NCBI RefSeq assembly: GCF_007747655.1
Contig: NZ_CP036274.1
Coordinates: forward strand, 1,798,001-1,862,000
DNA from: Anatilimnocola aggregata
GTDB lineage: Bacteria > Planctomycetota > Planctomycetia > Pirellulales > Pirellulaceae
Length of the DNA stretch: 64,000 bases
Direction: 5' to 3'
How positions within the stretch are numbered: position 1 is the first letter of the stretch; each line of letters opens with the position of its first letter. Positions 43,353-50,811 of this stretch are shown one piece after another. The notes under the pieces are model-generated. The model saw only the letters and a program-made list of their open reading frames with translations, was not told the origin of the DNA and ran no database searches. A program made the position numbers and the translations under genes.

Positions 43353-44801
43353 TCAGTCCTTCTCTGGAATCAACTCAAGACACACCAGCTGATCGTCGCC
43401 CCGCACATAGAGCAGGCCGTGCGAAAGAACCGGCGCGGCCCAGCAGGGATATTTCAGCAATTCGCCTGGCGCGGCAGCCGGCAACTTGGATCCGGGTAAT
43501 GCCGGGCCGGCGGCTGCTTGTTGCTTGAGTTCGATCTCGCTGACGGGCTCGTACTTTTCCGGGTTCGCTTTCAAAACAATCAGCTGACCGTACTCCGCCT
43601 GGCAAATGAAGTGGCCATCGACATACAAGAGTGACGAACGAGTTAGTCCCGGTTCGCTCCACATGACTTTGCCGGTCTTCCATTCGATGCAGCGCAGTTC
43701 GGCATTTTCGGTATGACGACCGCTGCTGCCGTACAGGTAGCCCTCGTGATAGACGGGTGTGTTCCAGTGGGTCATCATCGCCTTGGCACGGCGACGATCG
43801 TCGTCTTTCCACACGACTTCACTCGCGCCCGGCGAGACCTTCAGCAGCGAACTACCAGGGCCATAGGTCTCGCTGATGAAGACTTCGTCGCCGACGACGA
43901 CCGGCATGCTGGCGTTCACACTTTCGAGAATCTTCGCCCGCCACGGATAGTTGAAATCGACCTTGCCAGTCTTGGGTTCCAGGCCAAGAAGTCCGCCCCG
44001 GCAGAAGGCGAGGCACCAGCGACGACCATTGATGGTCGCCAATTTGAGCGAGGCATAGCTGGCCAGTTCGTCGCTCACCTTGTAGCGAACCTTGCCCGTA
44101 AATTTGTCGAATGCCACAATTGCGCTGCCGTTCCCTTCGACGCGGTCGAGCTTGAGCGCGCCCAGCGTTTGAGCCCAATCGGGACTGCCGCCGACCATTA
44201 CCAGCAGTAAATCACCTTCGACAACCGGCGTGCTGCCGACGCCGAAGAAGTTCTGCACGACGCCGAAATCTTTCTGCGTATTCACCTGCCAGATGAGCTT
44301 ACCGGTGTCCGCAGCCAGGCAGGTGAGCACACCTTCTGCGCCGTAGGCGTACACACGGTTGCCATCGACGACCGGCGAGCAGCGGGGGCCGTTGTTGTAG
44401 CCGAAGTAGTCGGAGTAATCGGTCGGGTAGTCGTAGTGCCACAGCTCTTTGCCCGTTTCGGCATTGAGCGAATAGATACGAGCCTGATCGCTGAAGCGGT
44501 CGAACTGAAAGAGCCTGCCTTGGCTGATGGTTGGTGCGCCGTAACCGGTTCCTAGAGGTCGCTGCCAGACAATGCGCGGGCTGGCCGCGGTCCACTTGGT
44601 GATGATCCCCTTCTCGGGCGATTTGCTGTCCTGCGTTGGTCCCAAGAAGATCGGCCAGTCGACGCCACCCTTCCGCGTGCCAAGATTCGCGAGCGCTGGC
44701 TCCGTCTGGGCAACTGGCGCTTGAGCGGTTGCAGCCGACAGCGAACCGACAACAAGAATCGCCGCGGCAAGGCAACTGAGATGCAGTGACCACTTCGTCA
44801 T
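43353..44801 (-). CDS. exported PQQ-like beta-propeller repeat protein
   Basis: The 482-residue product has a signal peptide (LSCLAAAILVVGSLSAATAQA) and an AAGGATGAG ribosome binding site. The entry motif is GVDWPIFLGPTQDSKSPEKG, and blades contain SLNAETGKELWHYDYPTD, CLAADTGKLIWQV and CIEWKTGKVMW. It is the third propeller paralog in the window. No quinoprotein catalytic residues can be assigned. It is followed by the metallophosphatase gene and preceded by a trans-sulfuration gene on the same strand. Confidence 0.9.
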   Translation of the reverse strand: MTKWSLHLSCLAAAILVVGSLSAATAQAPVAQTEPALANLGTRKGGVDWPIFLGPTQDSKSPEKGIITKWTAASPRIVWQRPLGTGYGAPTISQGRLFQFDRFSDQARIYSLNAETGKELWHYDYPTDYSDYFGYNNGPRCSPVVDGNRVYAYGAEGVLTCLAADTGKLIWQVNTQKDFGVVQNFFGVGSTPVVEGDLLLVMVGGSPDWAQTLGALKLDRVEGNGSAIVAFDKFTGKVRYKVSDELASYASLKLATINGRRWCLAFCRGGLLGLEPKTGKVDFNYPWRAKILESVNASMPVVVGDEVFISETYGPGSSLLKVSPGASEVVWKDDDRRRAKAMMTHWNTPVYHEGYLYGSSGRHTENAELRCIEWKTGKVMWSEPGLTRSSLLYVDGHFICQAEYGQLIVLKANPEKYEPVSEIELKQQAAAGPALPGSKLPAAAPGELLKYPCWAAPVLSHGLLYVRGDDQLVCLELIPEKD

Positions 44802-44823
44802 CAGGGCTCATCCTTCACGTTGT

Positions 44824-45984
44824 TCAGGCATTCAGAGCTTGATCTAAGTCCGCTCGCAGGTCTTCGAAGGCTTCGAGACCAACCGAGAGACGGATCAAGC
44901 CATCGGTGATGCCATGGGCGGCGCGGGCGGCGGGATCGTAGCTGGCGTGCGACATCGACGCCGGTTGTTCGATCAAAGATTCTACCGCGCCCAGGCTCAC
45001 CGCCAACTGAAACAACTGGGTTGCCTGACAAACTCGCTTGGTCTTCTGAAAATCCCCCTTCACCTCAAACGTCAGCATGGCACCAAAGGCACCATCCATT
45101 TGCCTCGCGGCAATCGAATGCCCCGGATGATCGGGGAGGCCCGGATAGAGGACGCGATTGATGCGCGCGTCGCGCTCCAGCCACTGGGCCAGCAGCAGGG
45201 CAGTTTTCGATTGCTCGCGCACGCGCAGATCGAGCGTCTTCAACCCGCGACTGGCGAGAAAGCACTCCCACGGGCCCATCACGGCCCCGGTGGCGTTTTG
45301 AAAGAAGTAGAGGCGATCGCGCAGCGCCTTGTCCCGAACCACCAAAGCCCCGCCCAACAAATCGCTGTGCCCGCCGATGTACTTCGTGGCCGAGTGCATC
45401 ACGATATCGGCCCCCAACTCCAGTGGCCGCGTGAGGACCGGCGAAGCGAAGGTGCTATCGACCCCCAGCAGCGCGCCGTGACGATGAGCAATCTCGGCAA
45501 CGGCGGCGATATCGGTAATCGACATCAGCGGGTTACCGGGACTTTCGACCCAGATCAATTTCGTGCTCGGCTTGATCGCAGCTTCAAACGCGGCCAGATT
45601 CGTGCTCGGCGCCAGCGACACGTGGATGCCCGCCTGATTGACCACCTTGTGCAGCAGGCGAAACGTGCCGCCGTAGATATCGGCCCCGGCGAGAATATGA
45701 TCCCCACTGCTGAGGATCATTGTCGCGCAGTGCGTGGCCGCCATTCCTGACGCAAAGGCCAGCCCACCCACGCCACCTTCGAGCGAAGCTAGGGTCGCTT
45801 CAAAGGCCGCGCGCGTGGGATTGCCACTGCGCGAATAATCGAACTTGCCCCAGTCCCCTGCGCCCGGCTGCACAAAGGTTGAGGCCACATGAATCGGCGG
45901 CACAATCGCCCCCGTCTGCGGATCGCGATCCTGCCCGACGTGAATGGCCCGAGTGCGGAAGTGATGGTTGGGGTTTTCGGTCAT
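44824..45984 (-). CDS. cystathionine gamma-synthase/lyase-family PLP enzyme
   Basis: This trans-sulfuration PLP enzyme of 386 residues has FDYSRSGNPTRAAFEATLASLEGG (~44), FASGMAATHCATMIL (~76), the aspartate environment GVDSTFASPVL (~173) and the Schiff-base lysine in MHSATKYIGGHSDLLGG (~192-208). The C-terminal SLGAVESLIEQPASMSHA is typical of MetB/MetC/CGL. Sequence alone does not separate gamma-synthase (O-succinyl- or O-acetylhomoserine) from gamma-lyase or O-acetylhomoserine sulfhydrylase. A second paralog lies 1 kb upstream at 46947. Confidence 0.92.
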   Translation of the reverse strand: MTENPNHHFRTRAIHVGQDRDPQTGAIVPPIHVASTFVQPGAGDWGKFDYSRSGNPTRAAFEATLASLEGGVGGLAFASGMAATHCATMILSSGDHILAGADIYGGTFRLLHKVVNQAGIHVSLAPSTNLAAFEAAIKPSTKLIWVESPGNPLMSITDIAAVAEIAHRHGALLGVDSTFASPVLTRPLELGADIVMHSATKYIGGHSDLLGGALVVRDKALRDRLYFFQNATGAVMGPWECFLASRGLKTLDLRVREQSKTALLLAQWLERDARINRVLYPGLPDHPGHSIAARQMDGAFGAMLTFEVKGDFQKTKRVCQATQLFQLAVSLGAVESLIEQPASMSHASYDPAARAAHGITDGLIRLSVGLEAFEDLRADLDQALNA

Positions 45985-46012
45985 TGCAGATTTCAGATGG
46001 CAGATTGCAGAT

Positions 46013-46657
46013 TTAGGAGGAGAGTGATTGTTGGAGGGCGTGGGTTAGTTCGGGGATCAGATCGGGTCGCTTGATTTGCAGACCGGACGCATTTTTGATC
46101 GCGATCAACTCCGGTGGCGTCCCCTTTACCTCTGCTGAGTTGTCATAGGCAAGCATGTAATGTGCTCGCTTCACAAACCAAGGCAACTGCGCCAATGACC
46201 GCTCCCACCGGGCAGCCAGCTTGTCCGTTGGTACGCCGTGGCCACCCTCAGCTACTCGGTTGGCGATGCGAATCGCGGAAATCTCAGGCGACTTAACCGC
46301 GATGTAGAAAAAACCGAAAAACCCACCACGGTTCAGGGTCAATTCGACCAACGAACGATACTTCGGCGTGCTTAGCACTGTTTCTAAGCAAATTGAACGA
46401 TTGTTCGTTAATGCGATTTGCGCTTCTTGAAAGACAGATTCGGCTGCTTCAATGAAGGTAGCTTGCAACATCTCCGCAGAAGCAGTCTGAAATGTAAATC
46501 CGCCGCGCTGTTGCAAAAGGACTTTTGAAAGATCATCCGGATTAAGTCGCTCAGCCGAAGCGAGTTTCGCAGCGATTCGCGGAATTTGAGCGAGTGTTGT
46601 TTTGCCAGCGCCGTTCGGTCCAGCCACAATCCACAGATACGGCAGATTGCTGGACAC
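46013..46657 (-). CDS. zeta-toxin-like P-loop kinase
   Basis: The 214-residue protein shows the zeta-toxin kinase layout: YLWIVAGPNGAGKTTLAQI with Walker A (residues ~12-22), ERLNPDDLSKVLL (~36-48), the substrate region ICLETVLSTPKY (~88-100), and ANRVAEGGHGVPTDKLAARWERSL (~135). In known systems zeta kinases phosphorylate UDP-GlcNAc and poison wall synthesis. Some family members are not toxic. It follows the small acidic gene 46663-46875 by 5 nt. The pair looks less GC-rich than its neighbours, consistent with transfer. Confidence 0.82.
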   Translation of the reverse strand: MSSNLPYLWIVAGPNGAGKTTLAQIPRIAAKLASAERLNPDDLSKVLLQQRGGFTFQTASAEMLQATFIEAAESVFQEAQIALTNNRSICLETVLSTPKYRSLVELTLNRGGFFGFFYIAVKSPEISAIRIANRVAEGGHGVPTDKLAARWERSLAQLPWFVKRAHYMLAYDNSAEVKGTPPELIAIKNASGLQIKRPDLIPELTHALQQSLSS

Positions 46658-46662
46658 AATCG

Positions 46663-46875
46663 TTACTCGCTTGTTTTCTTGCCTGTTGCGGCATTCTTCA
46701 GCCGCTGATCACGCGCTTCAATGGCTCGATCTTTGGCTTCGCCATATAGCCGTGTGATTTCCTCCTGAAATTCGGGCTTCGAGAACCGGGCAATTGCAGC
46801 CTTTAACTCATCTGATTGGTTATCGGCTGCAATTGGAGCAGTTGCGGTGGGTCTGGTATCGACTGGATCGTCCAT
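46663..46875 (-). CDS. small putative antitoxin partner of the zeta-like kinase
   Basis: ATG 46875 follows GGGGAG by six bases. The 70-residue product has a disordered N-terminus (DPVDTRPTATAPIAADNQ) and a helical, charged remainder (SDELKAAIARFSKPEFQEEITRLYGEAKDRAIEARDQRLKNAA). It is not recognisably an epsilon antitoxin, but the order (small gene first) and 5-nt spacing to the kinase match toxin-antitoxin operons. Role inferred from context only. Confidence 0.6.
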   Translation of the reverse strand: MDDPVDTRPTATAPIAADNQSDELKAAIARFSKPEFQEEITRLYGEAKDRAIEARDQRLKNAATGKKTSE

Positions 46876-46946
46876 GGTCACTCCCCCTGTTGGAACTCGT
46901 GCCGCACTGCCTCAATTATATCACACACATTCCTTCTCAGCGAACC

Positions 46947-48155
46947 TCACCCTTCTAGCGCCTGCCGCAAATCCTCAATCAGATCGACGGTGTCTTCAAT
47001 GCCGCAGGCGAGGCGAATCATGTTATCGAAGATGCCGAACTTGGCCCGCTCTTCGGGCTTGTAGTCGAAATAGCTCATCACCAATGGCTGCTCGATTAAC
47101 GATTCGACGCCGCCGAGGCTGGGCGCGATGCGCGCGATCTTCGCCCCATCGACAACCGCTGCGGTCTGCTTCCAATCGGCGTCTTTCACCAGGAAAGTGA
47201 TCAGTCCGCCGAAGCCCCGCATTTGCCGCTTCGCCACTTCGTAATACGGATGCGTTTCCAGACCGGGATAATAGACCTTGCTCACCCGCGGATGGTTCGC
47301 CAGGAATTCGGCGACCGCCTGGCCGTTGGCATTGTGCCGCTGCATCCGCAGTTCAAACGTCTTCAGCCCCCGTTCGAGCAGATAGATATTGTGGGGCGAA
47401 TTGATCGCCCCCATGATGCCGCGCAACTTGCGAACCGGCTCCAACTGCTCCTTCGCACCGATAATTACGCCCGCCAGCAAATCGTTATGACCACCCAGGT
47501 ACTTCGTGGCCGAGTGCAACACATAGTCGATGCCATACTCCAGCGGGCGGCAGTTGTAAGGCGTGGCCAGTGTGGCGTCGATTAGTGTTTCCACATTGTA
47601 CTTCTTGCCCAGCGCGCCGAACTTTTCCAGGTCGACGACCGACAAGTGCGGATTGGTCGGCGATTCGCTGATCAGCATCCGTGTCTGGGGAGTGATGGCA
47701 GCGGCCATGGCGTCGTAGTCGCAAGCCTTCACTTGCTTGGTCACGACACCAAAGCGGCTCATGTGCTTGGTGCAAAACTCGCGGCTGCGGTGATAACACT
47801 CGTCGAAGAAAATCACTTCGTCGCCGGCGTTCAGCTTGGCCATAATCAGCCCCACGATGGCCGCCATGCCACTGGCAAACAGCACCGCGTCTTCGCCTCC
47901 ATCCAAGGCTGCCAGTTTGCGCTCGACGACACGTTCGCCCGGGTTGCCATACCGCCCGTACTCTTCGCGCGGCTGCTTCTCGTGAATGTAATCGAGCACC
48001 GCCTGCGTGCTGGTGAACGTGTAGGTCGCCGAGCAGACAATCGGGTCGGTCAGCGAATGCGCAAGCTTCTGGCGATCTTCGCCGGCATGAACCGAAAGGG
48101 TGCTGAAGCCGGTGGATGGTTTGGCCTTGGACGGAGTGCCATTCGAGTCAGACAT
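46947..48155 (-). CDS. trans-sulfuration PLP enzyme (cystathionine gamma-synthase family), second copy
   Basis: The chosen start at 48155 (MSDSNGTPSKAKPSTGFSTLSVHAGE) matches the family N-terminus; an open frame further upstream lacks a homologous look. Motifs: EYGRYGNPGERVVERKLAALDGGEDAV (~70), LFASGMAAIVG (~97), ESPTNPHLSVVDLE (~175), and LIDATLATPYNCRPLEYGIDYVLHSATKYLGGHNDLLAG with the PLP lysine (~213). The C-terminal SLGGVESLIEQPLVMSYFDY also matches. It differs clearly from the 44824 paralog, so the two are probably of different specificity, for example synthase versus lyase. Confidence 0.92.
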   Translation of the reverse strand: MSDSNGTPSKAKPSTGFSTLSVHAGEDRQKLAHSLTDPIVCSATYTFTSTQAVLDYIHEKQPREEYGRYGNPGERVVERKLAALDGGEDAVLFASGMAAIVGLIMAKLNAGDEVIFFDECYHRSREFCTKHMSRFGVVTKQVKACDYDAMAAAITPQTRMLISESPTNPHLSVVDLEKFGALGKKYNVETLIDATLATPYNCRPLEYGIDYVLHSATKYLGGHNDLLAGVIIGAKEQLEPVRKLRGIMGAINSPHNIYLLERGLKTFELRMQRHNANGQAVAEFLANHPRVSKVYYPGLETHPYYEVAKRQMRGFGGLITFLVKDADWKQTAAVVDGAKIARIAPSLGGVESLIEQPLVMSYFDYKPEERAKFGIFDNMIRLACGIEDTVDLIEDLRQALEG

Positions 48156-48690
48156 GCGGGCAATCGCTTGTGCGGGATGGTTGCGGGCGAACATTCGAAA
48201 CGGCCAGAACGCAGTTTTGCTGCGCGGGAATCGCGTCGCGGGCAGAATGCCATCGCATAGAGCCGCCGACCAAAACAGGTCGGCTGTGACTTTCGTTTGC
48301 CGGGGCACCATCGCGGCAGGCCGCAATCGCGCAAGGAAACACGGGCAATCGAAGGTGGCTGTTTAGCAGATGAAGGCTGCAAGCGGCCGCAAATCCCTTG
48401 GCTGAACACTAAGTTTAATCTCTGACCGCCTGCCCCACAAGGTAAAGCTCGCGCGACCAAGTCGTCGCCGTAACTTGCGGCCGCGCCGAAACGAATGCGC
48501 CCTAATAGTTGATTTTGCGCTCGAATTAATCAACGCCACCTCGCGCAACTCTCGGCTGCGGCGCGCATCGGTGTTGATTAATTCGGGCATTTATCAACAC
48601 CCCCCAATTGTGTGCGCACCGACTTACGTCAAACTCCCTCTCCGTGCGAATCCACAAGGAGAGGAAGTGAGCAATTCGCGCTCGCCCTGA
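48156..48690. other. intergenic region between leuA and trans-sulfuration gene
   Basis: This 535-base gap holds the paired-hairpin element at 48508-48600 and a small hairpin GCCGACC/GGTCGGC at about 48264-48283. No SAM, SAH or T-box riboswitch core is visible upstream of the trans-sulfuration gene. Confidence 0.5.
48508..48600. repeat. paired-hairpin element, copy 1 (GTTGAT type)
   Basis: Hairpin A pairs GTTGATT (48508-48514) with AATCAAC (48528-48534). Hairpin B pairs GTGTTGAT (48571-48578) with ATCAACAC (48593-48600). Between them lies GCGCAACTCTCGG at 48543-48555, identical to the second copy at 52892. Loop B contains TAATTCGGGCATTT. Confidence 0.8.
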
Positions 48691-50250
48691 TTAGGCTTGC
48701 TGCGGGTCGACCCGCTTCGTCGCGCTCCCTTGGCCTTGGACGATGCGATTGACGGCTGCGAGGATGGCCTGGACCGTGGCTTCGACCGTGTCGGTCGAGA
48801 CACCGCGGCCGCGGAACTTTTGGCCGGCGTGTTCGACGGTCAGCGTCACTTCGCCGAGCGCGTCGTGGCCGAGCGTGGCGCTGCGGACCTGATATTCGAC
48901 GCACTTCACTTTGACGCCGGTGATCCGCTCGGTCGCCAAAAACGCCGCGTCGATGGGGCCGTCCCCTTCGGTCATCGTGGCCGAGGTCTCTTTGCCGCCG
49001 CGGCTGAGAGTCATCGAAACCTGCGGCTTGCGACCAGTGCCGCAAGTGACTTCAAACGACACCAGGTGCCATTCCTCTTGCGACGGAGCGCCGTGCAATT
49101 GGTGCTCGATCAGCGCGATGATGTCGCCGTCGTAGACTTCCTTCTTCTTGTCGGCCAGCTTTTTGAACTCGTCGAAGACGGGTTGGATCTGTTCGGGCGT
49201 CAACGTGTAGCCCAGCGACTTGGCCCGGTCGGAGAGAGCAGCGCGACCGCTATGCTTGCCCAGCACCAGGTCGGTCTTTTGAAAACCGACGTCTTCGGGG
49301 CGCATGATCTCGTAAGTCGTTCGTTCCTTCAGCATGCCGTCTTGATGAATGCCCGCTTCGTGCGCGAACGCATTGCGGCCGACAATCGCCTTGTTCCGCT
49401 GCACTTGCAGGCCGGTGATCGACGACAGTTGACGACTGGTGGGAACCAGCCGAGGCGTGACAATCCGCGTCGTACACTGGTAGTGATCTTCGCGAGTCTT
49501 GAGCGCCATCACCACTTCTTCCAGCGAGCAGTTACCGGCTCGCTCGCCGATACCGTTAATCGTGCACTCGATTTGCCCCGCGCCGTTTTCGACGGCGGCC
49601 AGGCTGTTCGCGACGGCTAAGCCCAGGTCGTTATGGCAGTGGGTGCTGATGACTGCCTTGTCGATATTCGGTACACGATTCTTCAAGAGCGCAATCACGC
49701 TGCCGTATTCTTGCGGCGTGGTGTAGCCGACCGTGTCAGGAATGTTGACCGTTGTGGCACCCGCGTTGATCGCAGCTTCGACCACCTGGCAGAGAAAGTC
49801 CCGCTCGGTGCGGGCGGCATCTTCGGGCGAGAATTCGATATCGTCGCAAACGGCTTTGCCGCGCTTCACACCTTTAATGGCGCGCTCGATGATCTCTTCG
49901 CGCGTCATCTTCAGCTTGAATTCGCGATGAATGGCACTGGTGGCCAGGAAGATATGAATTCGCTTGTCGCTGGCACCTTTCACCGCTTCCCAAGCGCGGT
50001 CGATGTCTTGATCGTTGCAACGAGCCAGGCCGCAGATCGTGGCTCCGTGAATCGTATTGGCAATTTCGCGCACCGATTCAAAATCGCCGGGCGAAGCAAT
50101 GGGAAAACCGGCTTCGAGAATGTCGACCCCCAGGTCGACCAGCGACTGGGCCATTTCCAGCTTCTCTTGCAGGTTCATGCTGCAGCCCGGCGATTGCTCG
50201 CCGTCGCGCAGGGTGGTATCGAAAATCTTGATCGATCGCATGGCAGTCAT
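48691..50250 (-). CDS. leuA: 2-isopropylmalate synthase LeuA
   Basis: LeuA condenses acetyl-CoA with 2-ketoisovalerate in the first committed step of leucine synthesis. The 519-residue protein has the HMGL-type TIM barrel with IFDTTLRDGEQSPGCSM (~9-25), the CHNDLGLAVANSLAA metal motif (~208-222), NGIGERAGN (~233-241) and the HQDGMLKERTTYEIM region (~299). It also has the C-terminal LeuA_dimer allosteric domain (~400-510, EVTLTVEHAGQKFRGRGVSTD) that senses leucine. The start is supported by AAGGA eight bases upstream. Upstream is a leader peptide and terminator (50497-50710). Confidence 0.95.
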   Translation of the reverse strand: MTAMRSIKIFDTTLRDGEQSPGCSMNLQEKLEMAQSLVDLGVDILEAGFPIASPGDFESVREIANTIHGATICGLARCNDQDIDRAWEAVKGASDKRIHIFLATSAIHREFKLKMTREEIIERAIKGVKRGKAVCDDIEFSPEDAARTERDFLCQVVEAAINAGATTVNIPDTVGYTTPQEYGSVIALLKNRVPNIDKAVISTHCHNDLGLAVANSLAAVENGAGQIECTINGIGERAGNCSLEEVVMALKTREDHYQCTTRIVTPRLVPTSRQLSSITGLQVQRNKAIVGRNAFAHEAGIHQDGMLKERTTYEIMRPEDVGFQKTDLVLGKHSGRAALSDRAKSLGYTLTPEQIQPVFDEFKKLADKKKEVYDGDIIALIEHQLHGAPSQEEWHLVSFEVTCGTGRKPQVSMTLSRGGKETSATMTEGDGPIDAAFLATERITGVKVKCVEYQVRSATLGHDALGEVTLTVEHAGQKFRGRGVSTDTVEATVQAILAAVNRIVQGQGSATKRVDPQQA

Positions 50251-50496
50251 CAGAAAAATCCTTCGTTGGCTGTCTAGTCATGATTCTAACGCGAAATACT
50301 CTCCGTCTGCCGGCCTCACGCCGGCCCGACAAGGAGCAGCTCCGTCAAATAACGACTCCCTTGGCTGATGGATCTGCCAGGCGACCAGCCGCGCAGCCCG
50401 CCGACGACCGCGGCGGAGATTTCCGCCTGGTTCGTCGCGCTGTCTGGATGTTCGCCGGTTGCCATGTTCGTTCTGCCAAAAATTCTGTCTGCCAAC

Positions 50497-50528
50497 AAAA
50501 AACCCCGAAGCTTTGTCAGGCTCCGGGG
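50497..50528 (-). terminator. leader terminator (attenuator) of leuA
   Basis: On the minus strand CCCCGGAGC pairs with GCTTCGGGG (nine pairs including one G-T) around CTGACAAA and is followed by TTTTTT. It lies between the leader peptide and leuA, about 247 nt before leuA. No gene upstream on this strand needs it, so it fits a transcription attenuator. Confidence 0.85.
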
Positions 50529-50564
50529 TGAAATCGCCACAAACAAACTGCGCTGCTGCACCCC
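50525..50564 (-). promoter_or_regulatory. candidate antiterminator GGGGTG/CACCCC
   Basis: On the minus strand GGGGTG (50559-50564), which begins with the last base of the leader stop codon, can pair with CACCCC (50525-50530). That would sequester the first arm of the terminator. A ribosome at the leader stop would cover GGGGTG, whereas one stalled at the leucine codons would leave it free. Confidence 0.65.
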
Positions 50565-50623
50565 TACGTCCTGCCCAAGGCAAGCGCGAGAAGAAGGTCG
50601 AGTAGGAGGCCTGGCAATCGCAT
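50564..50623 (-). CDS. leuL: leucine-rich leader peptide of leuA
   Basis: The 19-codon ORF encodes MRLPGLLLDLLLALALGRT, with nine leucines including runs of three (6-8) and three (10-12). Leucine codons include CTC, CTT, CTA and TTG. Such peptides sense charged tRNA-Leu during translation and control the downstream terminator. It starts about 52 nt after the predicted transcription start and ends about 36 nt before the terminator stem. The ribosome binding site (GAGAA 12 nt upstream) is weak. A small CTTGCC/GGCAGG hairpin at the 3' end of the ORF could act as the pause site. Confidence 0.85.
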   Translation of the reverse strand: MRLPGLLLDLLLALALGRT

Positions 50624-50681
50624 GATCTGAGTATTCTCGGGGCAAGATGACGCTGGAAACCACGTTTTGCTTGCTAACTTG

Positions 50682-50710
50682 ACTCTAATGCGAGCCTGGT
50701 GGTCGGTCAA
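50682..50710 (-). promoter_or_regulatory. sigma-70-like promoter of the leuA leader
   Basis: On the minus strand TTGACC (50705-50710) is followed after exactly 17 nt by TAGAGT (50682-50687). The predicted start near 50675 gives a leader RNA of about 425 nt before leuA. Confidence 0.65.
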
Positions 50711-50811
50711 GGTCGAGACAACCGTCGCGGGGCAATGGTTCGGGCCAAAACCGACCTTTTCAGCCCACACGTAACGGTTTGTGATAGCTGAAGCGCTGGG
50801 CGTGACTTACC

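Noticed and set aside
48156-48420. SAM riboswitch upstream of the trans-sulfuration gene
   Set aside because: I looked for a SAM-I-like core and found none; only one 7-bp hairpin is seen.
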